Position numbers and translations under genes: made by a program
Shown: positions 48,942-57,536 of the stretch, piece after piece
Layout: every line of letters begins with the position of its first letter
Position numbering within the stretch: the stretch's first letter is position 1
DNA from: Shouchella clausii
Lineage (GTDB): Bacteria; Bacillota; Bacilli; Bacillales; Bacillaceae_D
Assembly (NCBI RefSeq): GCF_002250115.1
Contig: NZ_CP019985.1
Location: 4,402,001-4,466,000, forward strand
DNA: 64,000 nt
Direction of reading: 5' to 3'
Notes under the pieces: model-generated
What the model was told of the DNA's origin: nothing
The model's input: the letters and a program-made list of their open reading frames with translations, nothing else
The model's database searches: none

Positions 48942-50375
48942 TTAATTGTCTTCTTGCAAACTTTTTGGATGACGGAGTCTGCCGTATAACAACGTAATGA
49001 GGAATGGCAGCACAATCACGATCGCCATGCCAATAAAGAATGGGATCCAGTCTGTTGGACGAATCGATACAAAGCCAGGCACGCCCCCTACGCCGATCGA
49101 ATTGGCGATGACGTTTTGCATGGTAATAAACATACCGGCGATTCCAGCACTTACAATTGCCGCAAAAAACGGGAAGCGGAAGCGCAAGTTGACACCGAAA
49201 AGGGCTGGTTCTGTAATGCCGAGCCAAGCTGATAAACCTGATGTCCCTGCTAGCCCTTTTAAATTGGCGTTTTTGACGACAAAATACATCGCAAACGCAG
49301 CTGAACCTTGGGCAATATTAGACAGCGCCAAAATTGGCCATAAGAACGTGCCGTTGCCTGAACCAACGAGTTGCAAATCGACAGCAAGGAATGTATGGTG
49401 CATCCCCGTAATGACAAGGGGGCCATAAATAATCCCGTATAAGAAACCTGCAATCCAAGGCAGTGTCGCAAACAGCCAAATAAAACCATCAGCAATCCAA
49501 TTACCGATTGCAAATGTAAGCGGCCCTACTGCAATAAATGTAATGAAACTTGTTATGAGCAATGCTAACGGAGCGACCGTCAGTAAATGGAAAGCATCTG
49601 GTATCCGTTTGCGCAAGAACAGTTCCAACTTCGCTAAAATGATCGATGCCACAAATACAGGAAGCACTTGCCCTTGATAGCCAAGTTTATTAATTTCAAG
49701 ACCAAATAAATTCCAAGTTGGGATTTCCCCCGCCTCACGGGCAGCGCCATAATCCCATGCGTTTAACAAAGCAGGATGGACTAGAATTAGGCCCATCACA
49801 ATTCCAAGCAATGGGTTGCCGCCAAAACGTTTGACTGCAGACCAGCCAATCAGTGCCGGCAAAAATGTGAACGCTGTATTAGCGATAACGTGGATAATAT
49901 CGGCAAAATCAGCCCACTGTGGATGAACGTCAATAATGGACGCTCCTGTGTAAAAGATATCATTCCCCGTTAAAATGTTGTTAATGCCCATTAACAAACC
50001 AGCTGTGACAATCGCCGGCAAAATCGGGATAAAAACATCCGCCAGCACTTTAATTGCCCGTTGCAAAGGGCTTCCTTTTTTGGCGGCTTCCGCTTTCACC
50101 TCGTCTTTGCTTTGCTCCTCGCGCCCTGTTAGAGCCATCAATTCCTTATATACTTTGTCTACAACACCATTGCCAAGAATGATTTGGAATTGGCCGCTCG
50201 CAGTAAACGTTCCTTTAACTGCTTCAATGGCTTCTAAGCCGCTTGTATCTACTTCGTTTTCATCTTTAAGCACAAGCCGAAGCCGTGTTACGCAATGCGT
50301 TGCCGAAGAAATATTTTCCTCGCCACCTATAGCGGCAAGAATCTGTTCCGCCGTTTCACGGTAGTTAATTGCCAT
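48942..50375 (-). CDS. treP: PTS trehalose-specific enzyme IIBC
   Basis: A 477-residue PTS permease. The EIIB domain comes first (1-85) with phospho-Cys28 in SATHCVTRLR, then a linker (about 85-105) and a polytopic EIIC domain (about 110-465). It takes up trehalose and phosphorylates it; there is no EIIA domain, so a glucose-type EIIA is borrowed. ATG 50375 has AGGAGGAGCAACAG upstream, while the 43-codon extension to 50504 covers promoter and cre sequences and is not coding. Transcription is controlled by the TreR operators and cre site upstream. Confidence 0.93.
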   Translation of the reverse strand: MAINYRETAEQILAAIGGEENISSATHCVTRLRLVLKDENEVDTSGLEAIEAVKGTFTASGQFQIILGNGVVDKVYKELMALTGREEQSKDEVKAEAAKKGSPLQRAIKVLADVFIPILPAIVTAGLLMGINNILTGNDIFYTGASIIDVHPQWADFADIIHVIANTAFTFLPALIGWSAVKRFGGNPLLGIVMGLILVHPALLNAWDYGAAREAGEIPTWNLFGLEINKLGYQGQVLPVFVASIILAKLELFLRKRIPDAFHLLTVAPLALLITSFITFIAVGPLTFAIGNWIADGFIWLFATLPWIAGFLYGIIYGPLVITGMHHTFLAVDLQLVGSGNGTFLWPILALSNIAQGSAAFAMYFVVKNANLKGLAGTSGLSAWLGITEPALFGVNLRFRFPFFAAIVSAGIAGMFITMQNVIANSIGVGGVPGFVSIRPTDWIPFFIGMAIVIVLPFLITLLYGRLRHPKSLQEDN

Positions 50376-50390
50376 CTGTTGCTCCTCCTC

Positions 50391-50404
50391 TGTCAGCGTT
50401 TTCA
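50391..50404 (-). promoter_or_regulatory. cre site in the treP leader
   Basis: TGAAAACGCTGACA on the minus strand fits the CcpA consensus TGWAANCGNTNWCA at every defined position. It lies between the promoter and the ribosome binding site, where bound CcpA would block elongation. Confidence 0.82.
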
Positions 50405-50432
50405 AAACGCTCATTTTCCATGTATCCTCGGA

Positions 50433-50448
50433 ATTTGTATATACAAAT
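50433..50448 (-). promoter_or_regulatory. TreR-type operator, downstream of the treP -10
   Basis: A perfect 16-bp palindrome, ATTTGTATATACAAAT, about 20 bases downstream of the -10 element. Confidence 0.85.
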
Positions 50449-50466
50449 ATGGATGATAACGCTTTA

Positions 50467-50495
50467 ATGATAACCTGTATATACAAATTCGTCAA
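50467..50495 (-). promoter_or_regulatory. treP promoter with TreR-type operator in the spacer
   Basis: On the minus strand TTGACG (50495-50490), a 17-base spacer and TATCAT (50472-50467). The spacer contains TTGTATATACAG (50486-50475), which shares the TGTATATACA core with the other two operators. Confidence 0.83.
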
Positions 50496-50660
50496 TAGGT
50501 TCAACTTGGCCTTTAGCCAATTCCACTATCTATTTTGAGCAAAAGTGCTTTATTTTACTTCTGAGAAGTTAAAAAAACAGATCCTATTCGGTTTTGCCTT
50601 AATATACATAGATTCCGATTCCATGGTACAATCGACTTTATGATAAGGAGGGACTTTGAA

Positions 50661-52271
50661 ATGAATCATGATCCACACTTGCATCCATACCCATCAACTC
50701 GAATGCCTGTTTATGCAAAAAATGGAATGGTGGCGACATCGCAGCCTTTGGCAGCACAAGCAGGGCTAGAGATTTTGAAACAAGGCGGAAATGCGATTGA
50801 CGCGGCGATTGCGACTGCTGCCTGTTTGACCGTTGTCGAGCCTTGTTCGAATGGGATCGGCGGAGACGCGTTTGCGATTGTATGGACGGAGGGCAAACTC
50901 CATGGCTTAAATGGGAGCGGTCCTGCCCCTGCCTCGATTAGCATCGACAAAGTAAAACAAAAAGGGTTTGAGGAAATCCCTAAATATGGCATGATCCCTG
51001 TAACTGTGCCTGGCGCTCCTGCAAGTTGGGCAGCGTTGTCTGAACGTTTCGGCAAGTTGCCTTTGCTTGATGTGTTACAGCCTGCCATTCGCCATGCTGA
51101 AGAAGGGTTTGCCCTCTCCCCTACTGTTGCAAGACAATGGAAAGCAAGCTATGACAAATTTAAAGCGGAGAACAAATCGGAAGAATTTCAAGCTTGGTTT
51201 GAGACATTTGTTCCAAACGGCCACTTGCCAAAGGCAGGAGAGATTTGGAAATCGCCACACCATGCCGATACATTGAGAAGCATTGGCGAAACCAAAGGAG
51301 CTTCCTTCTACAAAGGGGACCTCGCTGCAAAAACGGCTGCTTTTTTCGAGAAACATGGCGGCTTCTTATCGAAAACCGATTTGGAAAATTTCCAGCCAGA
51401 GTGGGTGGAGCCAATACATGTGAACTACCGTGGCTATGATGTGTGGGAAATCCCGCCAAACGGCCAAGGACTCGTAGCTCTTATGGCACTGAATATGCTT
51501 AACCAAGTTGATATTGGTGATAAAGAAGCGGTAGACACGTACCATATGCAAATTGAAGCAATCAAACTGGCGTTTAGCGATGGCCAAAAATATATTACAG
51601 ATACAAACAATATGAGTGAAAAAATCGAAGACTTATTGAGCGATACATACGCTAAAGAACGGCTTCGCCTCATCTCAAATGAAGCAATGCTGCCAACTGC
51701 CGGAAAGCCTAAGGCAAGCGGCACGGTTTACTTAAGTACAGCCGATGCTGACGGAAACATGGTCTCATTTATCCAATCCAATTACATGGGCTTTGGGTCA
51801 GGGCTAGTTGTGCCTGGTACAGGGATTGCCATGCAAAACAGGGGACATAATTTTTCGATGGATCCAAACCACGACAATTGCTTGGCCCCGAATAAACGGA
51901 CCTATCATACGATTATCCCTGGCTTCCTCACAAAAGATGGGAAACCAATTGGCCCATTCGGAGTGATGGGTGGCTTTATGCAGCCGCAAGGACATGTCCA
52001 AGTCATCATGAATACAATTGACTTTCAACTGCATCCACAAGCAGCGCTTGATTCACCACGTTGGCAGTGGGTCGAAGGCAAGAACATTCTATTAGAGCCG
52101 ACATTCCCTCGCCATATTGCGGAAGCGTTGGCCCGTAAAGGCCATAACATTACAATTGCCAATGACACGATGCCGTTCGGACGGGGCCAAATCATTTGGA
52201 AAGACGAAGAAAAAGGCACCTATGTAGGAGGAAGTGAGTCAAGAACAGACGGGGCGGTTGCACCTTGGTAA
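50661..52271 (+). CDS. Gamma-glutamyltransferase family protein (YwrD-like)
   Basis: A 536-residue Ntn-hydrolase proenzyme. The autocleavage/nucleophile threonine lies in KASGTVYLSTADADGN (about residue 357), which would separate large and small subunits. Conserved blocks are GGNAIDAAIATAACLTVVEPCSNGIGGD and PFGVMGGFMQPQGH. There is no signal peptide, unlike secreted B. subtilis Ggt, so it belongs to the cytoplasmic YwrD-like branch acting on gamma-glutamyl or related amide substrates. ATG 50661 follows AAGGAGGGACTTTGAA; the 7-codon extension at 50640 covers the ribosome binding site. Confidence 0.88.
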   Translation: MNHDPHLHPYPSTRMPVYAKNGMVATSQPLAAQAGLEILKQGGNAIDAAIATAACLTVVEPCSNGIGGDAFAIVWTEGKLHGLNGSGPAPASISIDKVKQKGFEEIPKYGMIPVTVPGAPASWAALSERFGKLPLLDVLQPAIRHAEEGFALSPTVARQWKASYDKFKAENKSEEFQAWFETFVPNGHLPKAGEIWKSPHHADTLRSIGETKGASFYKGDLAAKTAAFFEKHGGFLSKTDLENFQPEWVEPIHVNYRGYDVWEIPPNGQGLVALMALNMLNQVDIGDKEAVDTYHMQIEAIKLAFSDGQKYITDTNNMSEKIEDLLSDTYAKERLRLISNEAMLPTAGKPKASGTVYLSTADADGNMVSFIQSNYMGFGSGLVVPGTGIAMQNRGHNFSMDPNHDNCLAPNKRTYHTIIPGFLTKDGKPIGPFGVMGGFMQPQGHVQVIMNTIDFQLHPQAALDSPRWQWVEGKNILLEPTFPRHIAEALARKGHNITIANDTMPFGRGQIIWKDEEKGTYVGGSESRTDGAVAPW

Positions 52272-52289
52272 CACATTAAACAAAACTGC

Positions 52290-52329
52290 CAGCTGGCTGA
52301 CAAACATAAATGTTGTCGGCTGGCTTTTT
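52290..52329 (+). terminator. Terminator of the gamma-glutamyltransferase gene
   Basis: AGCTGGCTGACAAACAT pairs imperfectly with TGTTGTCGGCTGGCT and is followed by T5. Confidence 0.82.
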
Positions 52330-52456
52330 CTATTTCTGAAGCTCCATATTTTGCCCGTTTTTTGTTGTCTCCCTATTATCCCAATACAAAGAAGCTAGTC
52401 ATTGCTCTACACTTGAAAGTAAGCAGGTTGCTGCAAATAAATTGGGAGGCGATCAT

Positions 52457-53989
52457 ATGAAACAATTGGGAATGGGCTTCTGCTTCACACTCGGGCTGCT
52501 TGCCTTCGGGACAGAGGACACACTCGCACAAGAAGAACTCTCGCCAAAACGGGAAATGCGTGCAGTTTGGATCGCCAGCGTCAACAACATTGATTGGCCG
52601 TCGCGTGCTGGCTTATCGGCTGAGCAGCAGCAAACAGAGTTTGTATCTATGCTGGATGAAACAAAAGAAATGGGAATGAATGCAGTCGTTGTCCAAGTAA
52701 AACCGACAGCAGACAGTTTTTATCCATCAGAGTACGGGCCGTGGTCTGAATATTTGACAGGACAACAAGGCCAAGACCCCGGTTACGATCCCCTCGCCTT
52801 CATGGTTGAAGAAGCCCATAAACGCAACTTAGAATTCCACGCATGGGTGAACCCGTACCGGATTACGATGAACCATACAGACATCAACCGTTTAGCCGAC
52901 GGCCACCCTGCCAAAGAACATCCAGATTGGGTCGTCGCCTATGGAAACCAACTTTATTTTGATCCAGGCTTGCCGGAAGTACGGCAATTTCTCGTAGACG
53001 CTGTCCGTGAAATCGTCCAGAATTACGACATCGATGCGATTCATATGGATGATTACTTTTACCCTTACCCGATCGCTGGCCAAGACTTCCCAGATGATGA
53101 CTCCTTTGCGGAACATGGTAGCGACTTTACAGACAGGGGAGATTGGCGGCGCCACAATGTGAATACGCTTGTTGCCTCCCTCCAGCAAGCAATCAAAGAC
53201 GAAAAACATTATGTGAAATTTGGCATTAGCCCATTCGGAGTCTGGCGCAACAGCAGCACCGACCCAACTGGTTCTCATACACGAGCCGGCGTAGAAAACT
53301 ATGATGATCTTTACGCCGACACCCGCCATTGGATCCAAAACCGCTCCGTCGATTATATTACTCCGCAAATTTATTGGAACATTGGGTTTGAGGCGGCAGC
53401 GTTTGACATCCTTACAGATTGGTGGATTTCAGAAACAGCGGGTTCCCATACTCATTTTTACGTCGGGCAAGCCGCATACAAAGTAGGCGTCAATGATGTA
53501 CCGGCATGGCATGACCCTGAGGAATACCCAAGGCAAATTGCTTATATGCGCGAGCGCCCAGACGTAAAAGGCAGCATCCACTTTAGCTTAAAAGACTTGC
53601 GTGCCAACCGCCTCGGCGTTAAAGACCGGCTTACAGAAACAGAATATCAGCGCCCGGCGCTGATTCCAGAAATGCCGTGGCTGGCTGGAACTGTGCCGAA
53701 AAAACCGACAAACGTTGATTTAGTGAAACAAAAGAATGGGACTATGCTCACCATCGCTGATCCTAAAAATGAGCATGCGGCTTATTACGCCATTTACCGA
53801 TTTGACGGCCAAAAAGCCGGTTCTTTGGAAAGCAATAAAAACTTAATCGCCACTGTCCGCAAAGATGGACAGGAAACAACGTATACGGATCACGAAGCAG
53901 CGGCAAATCAAACGTACACATACGTCGTCACTGCGTTGGATCGCCTTCATAATGAAAGCAAAAACGGCAAGAAAGCTAAGCAAAATTAG
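52457..53989 (+). CDS. yngK: GHL10-type glycosyl hydrolase-like lipoprotein/secreted protein (YngK-like)
   Basis: A 510-residue exported protein with a short signal segment (about 1-24, ending DTLA). A DUF187/GHL10 TIM-barrel domain follows (REMRAVWIASVNNIDWPSRAGL ... FHAWVNPYRI ... IDAIHMDDYFYPYP ... FGISPFGVWRN ... VDYITPQIYWNIG). A C-terminal fibronectin-like segment runs from about residue 420. Homologues include B. subtilis YngK (510 aa) and E. coli DigH, which cleaves denuded peptidoglycan glycans. Here the target is presumably wall glycan, but this is unproven. The signal lacks a clear lipobox cysteine. ATG 52457 follows GGGAGGCGATCAT. Confidence 0.87.
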   Translation: MKQLGMGFCFTLGLLAFGTEDTLAQEELSPKREMRAVWIASVNNIDWPSRAGLSAEQQQTEFVSMLDETKEMGMNAVVVQVKPTADSFYPSEYGPWSEYLTGQQGQDPGYDPLAFMVEEAHKRNLEFHAWVNPYRITMNHTDINRLADGHPAKEHPDWVVAYGNQLYFDPGLPEVRQFLVDAVREIVQNYDIDAIHMDDYFYPYPIAGQDFPDDDSFAEHGSDFTDRGDWRRHNVNTLVASLQQAIKDEKHYVKFGISPFGVWRNSSTDPTGSHTRAGVENYDDLYADTRHWIQNRSVDYITPQIYWNIGFEAAAFDILTDWWISETAGSHTHFYVGQAAYKVGVNDVPAWHDPEEYPRQIAYMRERPDVKGSIHFSLKDLRANRLGVKDRLTETEYQRPALIPEMPWLAGTVPKKPTNVDLVKQKNGTMLTIADPKNEHAAYYAIYRFDGQKAGSLESNKNLIATVRKDGQETTYTDHEAAANQTYTYVVTALDRLHNESKNGKKAKQN

Positions 53990-53994
53990 AGGTT

Positions 53995-54022
53995 GCTTCC
54001 CCCTTTTAAAGGGGGAGTGGTC
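53995..54022. repeat. Inverted repeat between converging genes
   Basis: TTCCCCCTTT pairs with AAAGGGGGA. It has no strong T run on either side but is the only candidate terminator between yngK and the converging flippase gene. Confidence 0.5.
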
Positions 54023-55357
54023 TTATTTAAATATCCAGCTTTCTCCTGGACGCATCAGCGCGTTTAAATTTAGCTTTTTGCAAATGGTCACATAATGCAA
54101 CGAGGTAAGGAGCACAGCGCCCATATTCATTCCTAATATGATGCCGTCCATTTTCAAGCTTGGCATCGAGCCAAGGGCAATCATGAGGCAAAACGAAACG
54201 GTTGTCGCGTATAACGAATGCAAGAACGCGTCCTTGACTAAGCCGATGCCAATTAAATAGGCTTGCAGCGGCGTTGAAAAATAATGGAATAAGAAATAAG
54301 GGATCAATACTTGCAAGTAGCCTGCTGCTGGAGAAGGGCCAAAAAAAGCGGTTGTAATCGGTTCTGCAAAGAAAAAGAAGGCGAGCACGACGGGTGCACC
54401 ATAAACAACTGTTACGAGCAACGACAGCCGTAAATAATGATGGAGCACATCGTAATGGCGTTTTGCATAAGCATCCGATACGATTGGAATGAGCACAACT
54501 AACAAGGCGTGGGCAATAAAAGCTGGAAAAAAGCCGATTGTAAAGGCAATGCCAGACAATTTCCCATACTGGACCATGGCCACGCTTTCGATCATGCCTG
54601 CATTGGACAATGCTTTCGTAATTAAAAAAGGTTTAATCGCAAATGTAGCGGAGTGAAAAATGCGCAAACCTGTTGTTGGCAATGACACTTGCAACAGTTT
54701 TTGATAAACCTCTTTTTTGGGCCCTTTTTTCTGGACATGTGCTTTTTTCGTCTCTCGTATTTTGCCTATAAATACAATAACCAAATAAATTAACACAAAC
54801 AGTTCGCTTAATTTTAATGCTAGCAACGCCATAAAAATAGCGATGTTGCTTTCAAAGGAAAACAATTTAAACACAATGAGCAAACCAGCTAATTGCGTCG
54901 ACCGCTTCAATAAATTGGCCACAGCAATTTTCCCTGTTTCCTGGGCGCCCATCAAATACCCTCTTGCCACTGACGAAAACGTAATGATTGGTACGAGCAG
55001 CACCAACATCCATCTGACGCCTGCATGATAAGAATGAAGCACACTTAAATGGGGCAATACAATCAAGGCACCAATCATGACGGCAAGAGCACAAACGAAC
55101 GCGAGCTGCAGCGCTTTGCCGAGTACATGCCAATGGTAAACAGGTTCTTTCTCGGCAATTAACTTAGATACAGAAACGGGTAATTCAATGCTTGCAAGGA
55201 CGACAACAAATAGCATTGTTGGCAAGATCGCCATGTACAAACCGAACGCTTCATCGCCGAGCTCTCTTGCCAATACAACGTTGATCATAAACTCCAAACA
55301 TTCCCCTACAAACGCCGCAGCGCTCAGCACGAGAACCCCTCGAAAAAACGTATTCAC
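54023..55357 (-). CDS. MOP-superfamily polysaccharide/lipid flippase (SpoVB/YkvU-like)
   Basis: A 444-residue, roughly 12-14-span membrane protein of the polysaccharide synthase/MATE-like group. Features: the N-terminal amphipathic opening (FFRGVLVLSAAAFVGECLEFMINVVLARELGDEAFGLYM), the ARGYLMGAQETGKIAVANLLKRSTQ loop typical of SpoVB/YtgP relatives, and a basic central loop (KIRETKKAHVQKKGPKKE). It most resembles YkvU, a spore-associated homologue of similar length. The substrate is a lipid-linked precursor by family analogy. The start is GTG 55357 with AAGGAGAGATGAACG upstream. Confidence 0.82.
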   Translation of the reverse strand: MNTFFRGVLVLSAAAFVGECLEFMINVVLARELGDEAFGLYMAILPTMLFVVVLASIELPVSVSKLIAEKEPVYHWHVLGKALQLAFVCALAVMIGALIVLPHLSVLHSYHAGVRWMLVLLVPIITFSSVARGYLMGAQETGKIAVANLLKRSTQLAGLLIVFKLFSFESNIAIFMALLALKLSELFVLIYLVIVFIGKIRETKKAHVQKKGPKKEVYQKLLQVSLPTTGLRIFHSATFAIKPFLITKALSNAGMIESVAMVQYGKLSGIAFTIGFFPAFIAHALLVVLIPIVSDAYAKRHYDVLHHYLRLSLLVTVVYGAPVVLAFFFFAEPITTAFFGPSPAAGYLQVLIPYFLFHYFSTPLQAYLIGIGLVKDAFLHSLYATTVSFCLMIALGSMPSLKMDGIILGMNMGAVLLTSLHYVTICKKLNLNALMRPGESWIFK

Positions 55358-55437
55358 CGTTCATCTCTCCTTTTTCTCTCTATACAGGCTATGAGACAAG
55401 TTTTTAAAATATGGGTATGTTTTTGAAAGCATAAAAA

Positions 55438-55466
55438 AGGACTGCGCTCGGGTGAGTGCAGTCCTC
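55438..55466 (-). terminator. Terminator of the AGCS symporter gene
   Basis: AGGACTGCGCTC pairs with GAGTGCAGTCCT around GGGT, with A6 on the plus strand. Confidence 0.88.
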
Positions 55467-55475
55467 TTTTCGTTA

Positions 55476-56864
55476 TTAATCATCCCATGTGCTGGCATTT
55501 TTTAAACCGGGAATGTTTTTGCTTTTAAAAACAGGATTTTTGCCTTGTTGACGTTGGCTCTGGTAATCCGAAATAACCGCAAACGAAATCCCGCCGATTA
55601 GCAGAATCGCCATTAAGTTGACCACAGTCGTAAAGGCCATAAACACATCAGCTAAAGACCAAACGAGTTCAATCGCAGCAAGGGAGCCGAAAACGACCAT
55701 AGCGACGACTAGCAAGCGGTAGACTTGCAGCCAAATGGTCCCCTCTTTAATGAATGCTAAATTGGTTTCGCCATAGTAGTAGTTGCCGACAATCGAAGTG
55801 AACGAGAAAAAGAAAATCGCAATCGCAATAAACGGCACAGCCCAACTGCCAACGAACTCGCTCAATGACGCTTGTGTTAAGGCGACGCCATCTACCCCGT
55901 CTCCAGCGGTTTGATAAACATCCGTAAGCAAAATAACAAAAGCAGTCGCAGAACAAATGATAATCGTATCAAAAAACACACCTAAAGATTGCACGAGCCC
56001 TTGCTTGACTGGATGGGATACATCGGCTGTCGCGGCGGCATTAGGGACACTTCCCATTCCAGCTTCATTGGAAAACAATCCTCGTTGCGCACCGACAAGG
56101 AGCCCGGCAAAAATGCCGACTGTCGCCTCTTTCAACCCAAAAGCATGACCGATAATAAGGGCAAACATATGGGGGATTTCTTGGTAATTGCTGACAACGA
56201 CAAAAAAGACGACACCAATATAAGCAACGGCCATAATCGGCACGACAATTCCTGAAAAGACGGAAATCGAACGAATGCCGCCAAAGATAATAACGCCCAC
56301 TGCAAGAGCAATGACGATGCCGACAGTTAGTCGGTTTAGCCCAAATGCTTCATCCATAGCAATGGCAATCGTATTTGCTTGCAGTGAATTAAAAATAAAC
56401 CCAAATGTGACAGCAATTAATAAAGCAAATATGACGCCAAGCCAGCGTTTGCCAAGGGCCTTTTCAATATAATAGGCAGGGCCGCCACGGAACTGGCCGT
56501 CGCGCCTTTCTTTGTACACTTGGGCAAGCATGCTTTCTACAAAGCCAGTAGCCATGCCGATGGTCGCAATCACCCACATCCAAAAAATCGCGCCAGGGCC
56601 TCCTGTTGTAATCGCAATCGCCACACCTGAGATGTTTGCTGCGCCTACTCGCGAAGCGGCGCTAATACAAAACGCTTGAAAAGCAGAGACTTCTCCCTTC
56701 CTCTCCTTTTTCTCGGTGACAGCTCGAAACATTTCAGGAAACATCCGGATTTGCACAAAGTTTGACCGGAACGTTAAGTACAGGCCAACGGCAACTAAAG
56801 AAAACACGAGAAAATAGGAAGTAATCCCATTCATGCTATCTACGATTTGTTGAACAACTTCCAT
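55476..56864 (-). CDS. AGCS-family sodium:amino acid symporter (AlsT/GlnT type)
   Basis: A 462-residue Na+-coupled alanine/glycine/glutamine symporter of the AGCS family. Signature blocks: SAFQAFCISAASRVGAANISGVAIAITTGGPGAIFWMWV (about 60-98) and GLFSNEAGMGSVPNAAATAD (about 265-284). The substrate is alanine or glycine, or glutamine as proposed for B. subtilis AlsT. It is one of two Na+-coupled amino acid carriers in the window. ATG 56864 follows AAGGTGGAGCTATT. Monocistronic. Confidence 0.88.
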   Translation of the reverse strand: MEVVQQIVDSMNGITSYFLVFSLVAVGLYLTFRSNFVQIRMFPEMFRAVTEKKERKGEVSAFQAFCISAASRVGAANISGVAIAITTGGPGAIFWMWVIATIGMATGFVESMLAQVYKERRDGQFRGGPAYYIEKALGKRWLGVIFALLIAVTFGFIFNSLQANTIAIAMDEAFGLNRLTVGIVIALAVGVIIFGGIRSISVFSGIVVPIMAVAYIGVVFFVVVSNYQEIPHMFALIIGHAFGLKEATVGIFAGLLVGAQRGLFSNEAGMGSVPNAAATADVSHPVKQGLVQSLGVFFDTIIICSATAFVILLTDVYQTAGDGVDGVALTQASLSEFVGSWAVPFIAIAIFFFSFTSIVGNYYYGETNLAFIKEGTIWLQVYRLLVVAMVVFGSLAAIELVWSLADVFMAFTTVVNLMAILLIGGISFAVISDYQSQRQQGKNPVFKSKNIPGLKNASTWDD

Positions 56865-56938
56865 AATAGCTCCACCTTTGCTTCTCCCAAAAATATGGTT
56901 TTTTCCTTAAGCATCATATCACATTTTTTGCTATTTAA

Positions 56939-56991
56939 AAGAAAACGCCCTATTTAGACTTTTTTCGAATCGTCCAAAAGGGCCTTTTCTT
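56939..56991 (-). terminator. Terminator of the glpDP unit
   Basis: AAGAAAAGGCCC pairs with GGGCGTTTTCTT on the minus strand across a loop, with T-rich flanks. Confidence 0.65.
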
Positions 56992-57533
56992 CAAAGCCAT
57001 AACTCTTGATTGGAAGCAGTCACAGCCTGAGCTCCCGCTTTAATGGCTTGCTTTGCATCTTCCATCGTCTCAATTAAGCCGCCAGCAATGACCGGTATCC
57101 CCGTTTTCCTATGGACACGGCCAATGTAGTCGGGCAAAATGCCAGGCAAAAGTTCGATCACATCAGGTTTTACTGTTTCAGCAAGATGATAGCTCGTTTC
57201 AAGCGCAAGCGTGTCGAGCAAAAAGACACGTTGAATCGCAAGAATGCCATTCTTTTTTGCAATCCGAAGCATATCGCCCCGTGTTGATATTAATCCAGCT
57301 GGACGAATCACTTGGCAAAGAAATTCAGCAGCAGCCTTATCGCTTTTTAAGCCTTGGATTAAATCAGCATGGAGAATCGGTTTTTTATTTCCCTCGCGTG
57401 CTCTTTTTTTTACGGACGCTAGTTTAGACAAGTGCAAATCCAAGACAACGAAATATTCATGGCTGCTGTTCATAATAACCTCGAAATCTTTCATTGTCTT
57501 GATTGCTGGTAAAATCGTTTGGCCGCCAAACAT
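56991..57533 (-). CDS. glpP: Glycerol uptake operon antiterminator GlpP
   Basis: A 180-residue TIM-barrel-like RNA-binding regulator. Conserved blocks are ILPAIKTMKDFEVIM, KPILHADLIQGLKSDKAAAEFL, GLISTRGDMLRIAKK, DVIELLPGILP and IPVIAGGLIETMEDAKQAIKAGAQAVTAS. Bound to glycerol 3-phosphate, it prevents termination in glp leaders and stabilises mRNA. ATG 57533 is three bases after the glpD stop. In B. subtilis glpP lies ahead of glpFK; here it is the distal gene of glpD-glpP, which makes its expression dependent on the glpD leader it presumably controls (a positive loop). Confidence 0.92.
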   Translation of the reverse strand: MFGGQTILPAIKTMKDFEVIMNSSHEYFVVLDLHLSKLASVKKRAREGNKKPILHADLIQGLKSDKAAAEFLCQVIRPAGLISTRGDMLRIAKKNGILAIQRVFLLDTLALETSYHLAETVKPDVIELLPGILPDYIGRVHRKTGIPVIAGGLIETMEDAKQAIKAGAQAVTASNQELWL

Positions 57534-57536
57534 CGC

